Assembly: GCA_964392775.1 (NCBI GenBank) | Contig: CAYMRD010000016.1 | Span: 1-54,381, forward strand | From: UKL13-3 sp964392775 | Lineage (GTDB): Bacteria; Bacteroidota; Bacteroidia; UKL13-3 | Reading direction: 5' to 3' | Length of the DNA: 54,381 nt | In this document: one piece after another, positions 37,301 to 43,797 of the stretch | How the letters are laid out: each line of letters opens with the position of its first letter | How positions within the stretch are numbered: the first letter of the stretch is position 1 | The notes under the pieces: generated by a model | The model's database searches: none | What the model saw: the letters and a program-made list of their open reading frames with translations, nothing else | What the model was told of the DNA's origin: nothing | Made by a program: the position numbers and the translations under genes

Positions 37301-37676
37301 TAAGCCTGCGGGCTGTTTCTTTCACTACGGCAAATGCTTCGGGCAATAACTCAAGCAATACTTTTTCAAGTTCTTCATTACGGTGCTTGCGCAGTTTATC
37401 GAGCTGTTTAAACAGGTCATCTTTTACATGTATATCTACATCTGCAACTTCTGCTTTTTGTTTGAGGTCGTTGATTTCGGCATCTATATCCGAGAGGTAC
37501 TCGGCAATACGTTGTTTGAAAAGGGCAGTCTGGTTACGCAATTCATCATCACTCAAAGAAGAGAGTTTGGCATAAGCCTGATTGATTTGTGCTACATAAG
37601 GAGTAATGGTTTTAAGATCACGTTCCGATTTGCTTCCGAAAATTTTGGTTACTACGTTGTATATCGAATTAATCAT
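34350..37676 (-). CDS. secA: Preprotein translocase ATPase SecA
   Basis: A 1,108-aa motor that drives unfolded preproteins through SecYEG. Walker A MATGEGKTLVSTLPAYL, YGTNNEFGFDYLRDNM, DEVDSVLIDDARTPLIISG (Walker B), the preprotein-binding domain with the insert typical of Bacteroidota (about 340-480), VGTTSVEVSELLS, ATNMAGRGTDIKLG, and RQLRGRAGRQGDPGSSRFF. The C-terminal SEC-C zinc motif is CPCGSGKKFKSCHG. The length, longer than the roughly 900 aa of E. coli SecA, is normal for this phylum. It heads a minus-strand cluster with deoC and the SPOR gene. The giant T9SS protein and the other exported proteins here would depend on it. Confidence 0.97.
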   Translation of the reverse strand: MINSIYNVVTKIFGSKSERDLKTITPYVAQINQAYAKLSSLSDDELRNQTALFKQRIAEYLSDIDAEINDLKQKAEVADVDIHVKDDLFKQLDKLRKHRNEELEKVLLELLPEAFAVVKETARRLTENKQLVVTATEFDKSLASQTRLKKAVSIQGDKAIWNNTWEAAGSTVTWNMIHYDVQLIGGVVLHQGKISEMATGEGKTLVSTLPAYLNALAGQGVHVVTVNDYLARRDCEWNGPLFEFHGLRVDCLDYHQPNSPERRNAYLADITYGTNNEFGFDYLRDNMSRDVSELVQRKHHFAMVDEVDSVLIDDARTPLIISGPIPKGDDQQFHILKPRIEKLVSIQRNFVNTALTEAKKLIESGNEKDGGFKLLQAYRGLPKNKALIKFLSEGGMRQILQKTENYYMQDQQKEMRKVDADLYFVIDEKMNSVDLSEKGVELITSSGEDPHFFIIPDVGSEIAEIEKLTITEDEKVQRKEQLMIEFSVKSERIHTINQLLKAYCMFERDVEYIIQEDKVKIVDEQTGRVLDGRRYSDGLHQAIEAKENVKVEAATQTYATITLQNYFRMYHKLCGMTGTAETEAGEFWEIYKLDVVVIPTNRDISRKDENDIIYKTKREKYNAVIDEVVKLTEAGRPVLVGTTSVEVSELLSRMLTLRKIKHNVLNAKQHQREADIVAEAGQAGTVTIATNMAGRGTDIKLGAGVKESGGLAIIGTERHESRRVDRQLRGRAGRQGDPGSSRFFVSLEDDLMRLFGSERISSIMDKLGMKEGENIEHSLITRNIERAQRKVEQNNFGTRKRLLEYDDVMNAQREVIYSKRRNALHGDKLELDITNMLADLSHELVEMYQDDKDFTGFKLELIRLFAFDYHLAENEFMNGKTEVVADNLFDQLLKHYHEKCAHLSESAWPVIKDLFENRGTQIEFVGVPFSDGMKGMQIAVPLKKAYDNHAAEVVRTFEKMATLFIIDDEWKEHLREMDDLKQSSQNAALEQKDPLLIYKLESFNLFKAMISRMNRDVLSMLFKGFIPQQQGQAVQETKAPKPQAQPKLQTSRSEDPVAVQKAMALAAAAAGSNERKQEQIINANKVGRNDPCPCGSGKKFKSCHGKED

Positions 37677-37825
37677 TAGCTAAAGTTAAATATCTGTTGT
37701 CGAATTAAGGGCGGTAAAGATAATACAATTAAGAGTTTTTCCCTTAGTCATAAATGAAGCCAAGAGGTGTTTGCACGACTTTTTGGCAGGATTTAGAAGA
37801 AAGCGTTTTTTCTGTTCAATTGAAC

Positions 37826-37933
37826 ATGAAACAGATATTATTCTTTTGTTTGATAATCAGCTTGTTGTTTGGATGTGCCTGGCCGGATACATCAGGGTTC
37901 ACGCAACAGAAAACCGCAGTATCAACAGTGTAA
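37826..37933 (+). CDS. Tiny putative lipoprotein (35 aa)
   Basis: An ATG at 37826 gives a 35-aa product: the signal MKQILFFCLIISLLFGC ends in a lipobox (LLFGC, lipidated C17), then WPDTSGFTQQKTAVSTV follows C-A, and the stop is TAA 37931-37933. A perfect 12-bp palindrome, GTTCAATTGAAC (37814-37825), directly touches the ATG. The product resembles other very short Bacteroidota lipoproteins, but it could also be the head of a gene broken by a frameshift: the following 80 bp give no convincing continuation. The rest of the 37677-38073 spacer holds only promoters. Confidence 0.5.
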   Translation: MKQILFFCLIISLLFGCAWPDTSGFTQQKTAVSTV

Positions 37934-37995
37934 GTTTATCTGCACATCAGTCGAAAAACGGTTTATGTACTCCATCCATTGCTATTTCCGGCCCG

Positions 37996-38028
37996 TTTGG
38001 GTGTCAGGATTATTAAGGTGTATTTTTG
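37996..38028 (+). promoter_or_regulatory. Bacteroidota-type promoter before the 277-aa barrel gene
   Basis: TTTG (37996-37999), a 21-nt spacer and TATTTTTG (38021-38028) match the -33 and -7 consensus. A second -7-like box, TACTTTTG, lies at 38041-38048 without a good -33 partner. Confidence 0.55.
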
Positions 38029-38073
38029 CTCGTAACAATGTACTTTTGACAATCAGGTAAATAGTTTTACAGC

Positions 38074-38907
38074 ATGCGCAATATTTTTCTACTCATTTTA
38101 TTTGTTTTGACATCAGTGCCTTTTGCAAATGCCCAGCAACCGGCTCAGTTTAAAACGGCCAAACAGGCACAACAGGAAGATTCGGTTTATCAGGCTGCAC
38201 ATCCGGCTGTAAAAGATACATTGCCCCCATTGCAATATGAAAACCCAAAGGATACAGCGGCTTGGGGAGCTTTGGTAACGCTTGGCTTAGTGTTTGTTAT
38301 TCCTCAGGGTGAGCTTGCCGATATTACCTTGCAGGGGCCCGGTTATGGCTTTCAAACATCTGTTTTAATCAACCCGGCAAAGAGACGCAATCCATTTGCA
38401 TGGGAGCGAAGAATGGCAAATATATATGGAGGTGTTGGTGTGGGATATATGAAACAGGGCGGAATAAAAGATGTTCTCGGATTAAACGATAATGTGGTGA
38501 GTTCAACCATTACCAATAGCATGTGGGCATTTGATTTGATTGGCAGGGCCGAAATTTTAAAAGGCCCTATTAAGTTGTTTGTTGAAGGAAACTGGGGCGG
38601 GAGCTTATTTGCAGCCAAACAAGAACTGGAGTTTGCATCCTCATCTCCAACCAATATCAATGTCAGTCAAACAACAGGGGCAAGCAGTGAGTGGCTTGGA
38701 CATTACGCTTATGGTGGAGGTGTTCGTACAGGAACAGAGTTGTTTAAACTGGAGTTTAAGTTTATGAACCATATTGGACAAAGTGTTTCGTATATCAATC
38801 TTGCAACCACTACTTATGATCCTGCAACCAAAACACTAAACTATTCAACTCATAAAGTAAACACCAATTTTTGGTTGCCACAGGTGGCGGCTTCATACTT
38901 GTTTTAA
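38074..38907 (+). CDS. Outer-membrane beta-barrel-like protein, unknown function
   Basis: A 277-aa protein with a signal peptide (MRNIFLLILFVLTSVPFANA). A short Gln/Ala-rich linker and a proline-containing segment (DTLPPLQYENPKDTAAW) are followed by alternating amphipathic strands with many Gly and aromatic residues (GPGYGFQTSVLINP, GGVGVGYMKQGG, FDLIGRAEILKGPIKLFVEGNWGG, ending WLPQVAASYLF). The terminal Phe is typical of outer-membrane barrels. No family name is recognised. It is upstream of metF but probably on a separate transcript. Confidence 0.75.
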   Translation: MRNIFLLILFVLTSVPFANAQQPAQFKTAKQAQQEDSVYQAAHPAVKDTLPPLQYENPKDTAAWGALVTLGLVFVIPQGELADITLQGPGYGFQTSVLINPAKRRNPFAWERRMANIYGGVGVGYMKQGGIKDVLGLNDNVVSSTITNSMWAFDLIGRAEILKGPIKLFVEGNWGGSLFAAKQELEFASSSPTNINVSQTTGASSEWLGHYAYGGGVRTGTELFKLEFKFMNHIGQSVSYINLATTTYDPATKTLNYSTHKVNTNFWLPQVAASYLF

Positions 38908-38945
38908 TAATTAGCGAGTCGCCTTTTTTATTACCCGTAATCTTA

Positions 38946-38953
38946 TAGTTTTG
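38946..38953 (+). promoter_or_regulatory. Possible -7 box for metF
   Basis: TAGTTTTG fits TAnnTTTG, 31 bp before the metF ATG. A T-run at 38924-38929 stands about where a -33 element would be. A small hairpin, GTTGC-TATAAC-GCAAC, follows at 38955-38970. Weak evidence. Confidence 0.4.
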
Positions 38954-38983
38954 TCGTTGCTATAACGCAACGCACGTAATTTC

Positions 38984-39937
38984 ATGAAAGTAACCGAACA
39001 TATTCAGAACGCGAAGTCAACCTTATTCTCTATTGAGATTTTACCCCCTTTAAAAGGCAAGGATATCCAGTCCATATTTGATGGGATTGATCCGCTGATG
39101 GAATTTAACCCGGCCTTTATTGATGTTACTTATCACCGTGAGGAATTTGTATTGCGCAAGCGCAAGGATGGAGGGTTTGATAAAGTGTTTACCCGCAAAC
39201 GTCCGGGTACGGTTGCTATCTGTGCTGCTTTGATGAACCGTTACAAGGTAGATACGGTTCCGCATTTGATTTGTGGTGGTTTTAGCAAAGAAGAAACGGA
39301 AAACGCATTAATCGACTTAAACTTTTTGGGTATAGATAATGTGCTGGTGCTTCGTGGTGATAGTATCAAAAACGAAACAAACTTTGTTCCCGAGCCTGAC
39401 GGAAACAAAACCTCATTAGAGCTTTTGCAGCAGGTGAAAAATATGAACAATGGTATTTATATGGATGAAGAGTTGACACATCCAACGCCTTCATCTTTTT
39501 GTATTGGTGTGAGCGGATACCCTGAAAAACATTTTGAAGCTCCGAATATGAACAGCGACTTGCGCTGGCTTAAACAAAAAATAGATGGTGGGGCTGATTA
39601 TATTGTTACCCAAATGTTCTTCGACAACAAAAAGTATTTTAGCTTTTTGGAGCAATGCAAAGCAATGGGAATTGACAAGCCGATTATTCCGGGACTGAAA
39701 CCTTTAACGACACGCAAACAGCTTACCTTGTTGTCTAAGCTGTTTCATATTGATTTCCCTGAAGAACTGGTACTGGAAGTGGAGAAATGCAAAGACGATA
39801 AAGCTGTAAAACAAGTAGGTATTGAATGGGCCATTCAGCAATCACTCGAGCTAAAAAAAGCAGGCTCTCCGGTATTGCATTATTATACGATGGGATTGAG
39901 CGAGGCTACTAAAGCGATTGCCTCTAAAGTGTTCTAA
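38984..39937 (+). CDS. metF: 5,10-methylenetetrahydrofolate reductase
   Basis: A 317-aa flavoenzyme that reduces 5,10-methylene-THF to 5-methyl-THF for methionine synthesis. TIM-barrel motifs: FSIEILPPLKGK (catalytic Glu), FIDVTYHREE, PHLICGGFSKEE, DNVLVLRGDSIK, IGVSGYPEKHFEAP, GADYIVTQMFFDNKKYF and KPIIPGLKPLT. Full length for the bacterial form. Its start codon (ATG 38984) is preceded by a Bacteroidota-type -7 box. It works with ahcY in the same methyl cycle, though the genes are 12 kb apart. Confidence 0.96.
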   Translation: MKVTEHIQNAKSTLFSIEILPPLKGKDIQSIFDGIDPLMEFNPAFIDVTYHREEFVLRKRKDGGFDKVFTRKRPGTVAICAALMNRYKVDTVPHLICGGFSKEETENALIDLNFLGIDNVLVLRGDSIKNETNFVPEPDGNKTSLELLQQVKNMNNGIYMDEELTHPTPSSFCIGVSGYPEKHFEAPNMNSDLRWLKQKIDGGADYIVTQMFFDNKKYFSFLEQCKAMGIDKPIIPGLKPLTTRKQLTLLSKLFHIDFPEELVLEVEKCKDDKAVKQVGIEWAIQQSLELKKAGSPVLHYYTMGLSEATKAIASKVF

Positions 39938-40034
39938 ATAAAGTTGCATAGGTATAGTTGTTTTTACTTTAAGATGAAACATTGGGCCGGTTAAAATTCG
40001 ACTTCATAAACAGCAGTTTCTTTCTGATTTCTTC

Positions 40035-40060
40035 GTCCTTTTTTCTTGATAAAAAAGGAC
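40035..40060. repeat. GTCCTTTTTT hairpin of a common Bacteroidota spacer repeat
   Basis: GTCCTTTTTT-CTTGAT-AAAAAAGGAC followed by CAAAAAATCAAGAC. I recall close relatives of this stretch in many Bacteroidota spacers. The whole 39938-40280 spacer looks like repeat-derived DNA without a gene; short ORFs through it are not credible. Confidence 0.55.
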
Positions 40061-40280
40061 CAAAAAATCAAGACTCACATAAAATCCTGAAAAATGTAAT
40101 ATCAACGCATTTCCCCGCGTGCCAAGCGTATCGCCTATGCAGTCTATTTCAGAAAGGCGAGACTTGCGCCACACTTAGCTAAGCCCATCGCTCATGCAGT
40201 TGATGAACATTTTTTGGCGGATTTTCTGAATGTCAGTCCTTTTCAATATTGTTCTAAACGGAAGCCCTTTTATAAACATA

Positions 40281-40318
40281 AAAAATCCCCCGACAGTATG
40301 TACCATCGGGGGATTTTT
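40281..40318 (-). terminator. Terminator of the pyrophosphatase gene
   Basis: AAAAATCCCCCGA (40281-40293) pairs perfectly with TCGGGGGATTTTT (40306-40318). It lies 24 bp after the hppA stop and has T-runs on both strands. Confidence 0.9.
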
Positions 40319-40341
40319 GTTTATCAATTGGATAGTTGAGA

Positions 40342-42861
40342 TTAGTGATCGCAGTGATTGCTTTCACCTGTTGTGCAGCAAGCTTTACCTGCTTTGTGTG
40401 ATGCCACACATTTATCTCCACAGCTTTTCTCACACTCTTCAGCAGTTTTGCAACCTTTATCGCAATTCTCCATGCATGAGCCTGCTTTTTCTTTAGCCGC
40501 ACACATTTCTTTACATTTAGCTTCGTCAAATTTGCCATCAGCACCATACATGCTCATGCATTTTTCTTTTTGTTCAGCACTGCAACCAAGACTGTCGCAA
40601 TAAGCAGCACACTCGTCTTTGGTCATTGTTTTGCAACGCTCCATGTCACATTTACCCATTTCCATACCGCATCCCATATCTCCATGGTGTTTGTCCATTT
40701 CGCAGCATTCCATTTTAGCACCGTGCTTCATTGATTTGCCGGCATGGTGACCACCTGTAACAGCAATGTATGGAGCAATAACCAATGAAACGATTGACAT
40801 CAATTTAATCAAAATGTTCATTGAAGGACCTGAAGTATCTTTAAACGGATCACCTACTGTATCACCTGTTACAGATGCTTTGTGCGGCTCCGATTTTTTG
40901 TAGAACATTTCACCGTTGATCAATACACCTTTTTCAAATGATTTTTTAGCATTGTCCCATGCACCACCTGCATTTGACTGGAAAATACCCATCAGTACAC
41001 CTGATACCGTAACACCGGCCAATAAACCTCCCAATACTTCCGGGCCGAAGATAAAACCAACAATCACCGGAGTTACCAATGCAATAGCACCCGGCAACAT
41101 CATCTCACGGATGGAAGCTTGTGTAGAAATAGCCACACATTTTTCGTATTCAGGTTTCGCTTTGTATTCCATGATACCCGGAATTTCGCGGAACTGACGT
41201 CTAACTTCCTGCACCATATCCATGGCAGCTTTACCTACAGCCTGAATACACAAGGCTGAGAAGATGAATGGAATCATACCACCCACAAACAAACCTGCCA
41301 ATACAGGAGCTTTGTAAATATCAATTGCATCAATACCTGCAATACCAACGAAGGCTGCAAACAAAGCCAATGAAGTTAGAGCAGCAGAAGCAATGGCAAA
41401 TCCTTTTCCGGTTGCTGCAGTTGTATTACCTACTGCATCTAAATTATCAGTACGCTCACGTACTTCAGGAGGCAACTGGCTCATCTCTGCAATACCACCT
41501 GCGTTATCGGCAATCGGTCCGAAAGCATCAATAGCCAATTGCATAGCAGTTGTAGCCATCATACCCGCAGCGGCAATAGCCACACCATATAAACCTGCAA
41601 AATGGTATGATAACATGATACCACCTGCCAGTGTTAAAATAGGAATAACGGTTGATTTCATACCTACCGATAAACCACCAATGATATTGGTAGCATGACC
41701 TGTAGATGATTGTTGAATGATAGACAATACAGGTGCTTTACCCATTGCCGTGTAGTATTCGGTAACGATACTCATAATTGCACCCACAACTGTTCCTACT
41801 AAAATAGCGTAGAACACATTGATGTTTGAGAATACATATCCGCGTAAGTTCAATGTTTCAGGCAACATCCACATTACAATAAAGTAAGAAGCGATTACTG
41901 TGATACCCATCGATACCCAGTTACCCATGTTCAATGCATGTTGAACGTTTGATTTATCATCTTTAATGGTAACAAACCAAGTTCCTACGATAGAGAATAA
42001 GATACCCAAACCACAAATCAACATTGGCAATAAGATTGGCGACATACCACCAAAATTATCGGTAACGGTAATTTCTTGTCCAAGAACCATAGTAGCCAAA
42101 ATGGTTGCAACATACGAACCGAACAAATCGGCACCCATACCTGCTACGTCACCTACGTTATCACCTACGTTATCGGCAATGGTTGCAGGGTTACGAACAT
42201 CATCTTCAGGAATACCGGCTTCAACTTTACCCACAAGGTCCGCTCCAACGTCAGCAGCTTTGGTATAAATACCACCACCCACACGGGCAAACAACGCGAT
42301 TGATTCAGCTCCCAATGAGAAACCTGTTAATACCTCAATAGAAGTGATAACAGTGTTTGCACCAAGGTCTGCAAAGATGCTTAAGAAAGTGATGAACAAT
42401 CCACCCAATCCCAAAACAGCTAAGCCTGCAACACCTAAGCCCATTACGGTACCACCGGTGAAGGAAACTTTTAAAGCTTGTTTTAAGCTGGTACGGGCAG
42501 CTTGTGTAGTACGAACATTGGCTTTGGTAGCCACCTTCATACCAATATAACCAGCGGTTGCCGAAAATACAGCACCGATGATAAAGGAAATTGAGATAAT
42601 CCAGCTTGAGTGGATTTCTTTTCCGTTTACTTCATGAATGGTTCCTGAATAAGCCAATAAAGCAGCAGCAAAAGCAACAAATATGCTCAACACTTTCCAT
42701 TCAGCTTTTAAAAATGCCATAGCTCCATCAGCGATGTAGCCGGCCAGTTCGGTCATTTTTGCGTCTCCTGCGTCTTGCTTGCTTACCCATGCACTTTTTA
42801 CAGCCATCACCAGCAAACCAACAACACCTAAAGCAGGAATTAAGTAGATTACATTCTCCAT
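40342..42861 (-). CDS. hppA: Membrane-bound ion-pumping pyrophosphatase with a Cys/His-rich C-terminal tail
   Basis: An 839-aa protein. Residues 1 to about 700 are a complete M-PPase with about 16 helices: GGIYTKAADVGADLVGKVEAGIPEDDVRNPATIADNVGDNVGDVAGMGADLF-type active-site blocks are present (DVGADLVGKVE, DNVGDNVGDVAG). GNTTAATGKG carries Ala where K+-independent enzymes have Lys, which predicts a K+-dependent pump of Na+ or H+. The core ends at SIVSLVIAPYIAVT. Residues 703-839 are an extra hydrophilic tail with 20 Cys, 8 His and many Met (MECCEMDKHHGDMGCG... KACCTTGESNHCDH). Such a tail is not part of the catalytic fold and resembles a metallothionein-like metal-binding segment. Some Bacteroidota M-PPases have short His/Cys tails; this one is long. 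Confidence 0.95.
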   Translation of the reverse strand: MENVIYLIPALGVVGLLVMAVKSAWVSKQDAGDAKMTELAGYIADGAMAFLKAEWKVLSIFVAFAAALLAYSGTIHEVNGKEIHSSWIISISFIIGAVFSATAGYIGMKVATKANVRTTQAARTSLKQALKVSFTGGTVMGLGVAGLAVLGLGGLFITFLSIFADLGANTVITSIEVLTGFSLGAESIALFARVGGGIYTKAADVGADLVGKVEAGIPEDDVRNPATIADNVGDNVGDVAGMGADLFGSYVATILATMVLGQEITVTDNFGGMSPILLPMLICGLGILFSIVGTWFVTIKDDKSNVQHALNMGNWVSMGITVIASYFIVMWMLPETLNLRGYVFSNINVFYAILVGTVVGAIMSIVTEYYTAMGKAPVLSIIQQSSTGHATNIIGGLSVGMKSTVIPILTLAGGIMLSYHFAGLYGVAIAAAGMMATTAMQLAIDAFGPIADNAGGIAEMSQLPPEVRERTDNLDAVGNTTAATGKGFAIASAALTSLALFAAFVGIAGIDAIDIYKAPVLAGLFVGGMIPFIFSALCIQAVGKAAMDMVQEVRRQFREIPGIMEYKAKPEYEKCVAISTQASIREMMLPGAIALVTPVIVGFIFGPEVLGGLLAGVTVSGVLMGIFQSNAGGAWDNAKKSFEKGVLINGEMFYKKSEPHKASVTGDTVGDPFKDTSGPSMNILIKLMSIVSLVIAPYIAVTGGHHAGKSMKHGAKMECCEMDKHHGDMGCGMEMGKCDMERCKTMTKDECAAYCDSLGCSAEQKEKCMSMYGADGKFDEAKCKEMCAAKEKAGSCMENCDKGCKTAEECEKSCGDKCVASHKAGKACCTTGESNHCDH

Positions 42862-42894
42862 AAATTTTAATTAGTTATTTTTTTCTAAGGTGGG

Positions 42895-42924
42895 CAAAAA
42901 TACACTAAAATATCAATTTAGAAA
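42895..42924 (-). promoter_or_regulatory. Bacteroidota-type promoter for hppA
   Basis: On the minus strand TATTTTTG (42895-42902) is a perfect TAnnTTTG box, with TTTC (42921-42924) as a near -33 element and an 18-nt spacer. The predicted transcript start is about 25-30 nt before the hppA ATG. Confidence 0.55.
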
Positions 42925-42963
42925 CTTAGATTTACACTTCCATTTAGCCTGTGGAATTACGTT

Positions 42964-43797
42964 ATGCCTAATCTACTCATTCTAAGAGAATTCGGGCTGT
43001 TTGCCTGTATTCTTATGTGTACCCTATCCTCACATGCCCAGTTACTTACAGGTTCGCAAGGTGCCGAGTCGTGGATGTTTGGAGGATTCTCATCATCATT
43101 AACCAATGTTTGGAGTGTATGCAACAATCCTGCTGCTATGTCGGGAATTCATTCCATGCAAATTGGCCTTTATTCCGAACAGCGTTATTTACAATCCGAA
43201 CTAAAGATTGGTGGTCTTGCAGCAGTAAAACCATTCAAATCGTTTAGTGCAGGTGCTGCTGTTTCTTACTACGGTTTTACAGCTTTTAATCAGCAACGTT
43301 ACACACTCAGCATGTCCAAATCGTTGAGTAAAACAGTGCGCTTAGGTGTGCAGGGGCAATACCTCACAACTTTCATTCAGGATTATGGTTCAGCCGGAAA
43401 CTGGGTACTGGGTTTGGGTTTGCAGGTTATACCTGTTCGCAATATCATATTGGGAATGGTATTGTTTAATCCAACACAAGCTAAGTATGGTACTCAAACA
43501 TCAGAACGTATACCTGCTTATGCACGCTTAGGTTGCACTTATCAGGTATCGGATAAAGTAAAGTTGATGATTGAAGCAGACCAGCAATTGGAGCAACAAC
43601 TCTGTTGGCGGGGTGGTGTTCAGTACCATGTTCATGAAGTGCTGACACTTGCGCTTGGGGCCGCTGCACGACCCACGTATTATACTTTTGGCGTAGGTTT
43701 AAAAGTAAATACGTTTCAACTCGATTTAGCATCGGGCATTCATGAAGTGCTTGGATTTACACCCCATCTCGGACTCACAATGCCCATCCAAAAATGA
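42964..43797 (+). CDS. Outer-membrane barrel protein (PorV/UPF0164-like)
   Basis: A 277-aa protein with an N-terminal signal (GLFACILMCTLSSHAQ). The mature start AESWMFGGFSSSLTNVWSVCNNPAAMSGI carries the NNPA(A/G) motif of FadL/PorV-like barrels, followed by alternating beta-strands (FSAGAAVSYYGFTAFNQQRYTLSMSKSL, VRLGVQGQYLTTF, YTFGVGLKVNTFQLDLASGIHEVLGFTPHLGLT). The stop overlaps the next ATG (ATGA, 43794-43797). Related to T9SS PorV/PorQ-type proteins at fold level only; the specific role is unknown. Confidence 0.75.
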   Translation: MPNLLILREFGLFACILMCTLSSHAQLLTGSQGAESWMFGGFSSSLTNVWSVCNNPAAMSGIHSMQIGLYSEQRYLQSELKIGGLAAVKPFKSFSAGAAVSYYGFTAFNQQRYTLSMSKSLSKTVRLGVQGQYLTTFIQDYGSAGNWVLGLGLQVIPVRNIILGMVLFNPTQAKYGTQTSERIPAYARLGCTYQVSDKVKLMIEADQQLEQQLCWRGGVQYHVHEVLTLALGAAARPTYYTFGVGLKVNTFQLDLASGIHEVLGFTPHLGLTMPIQK

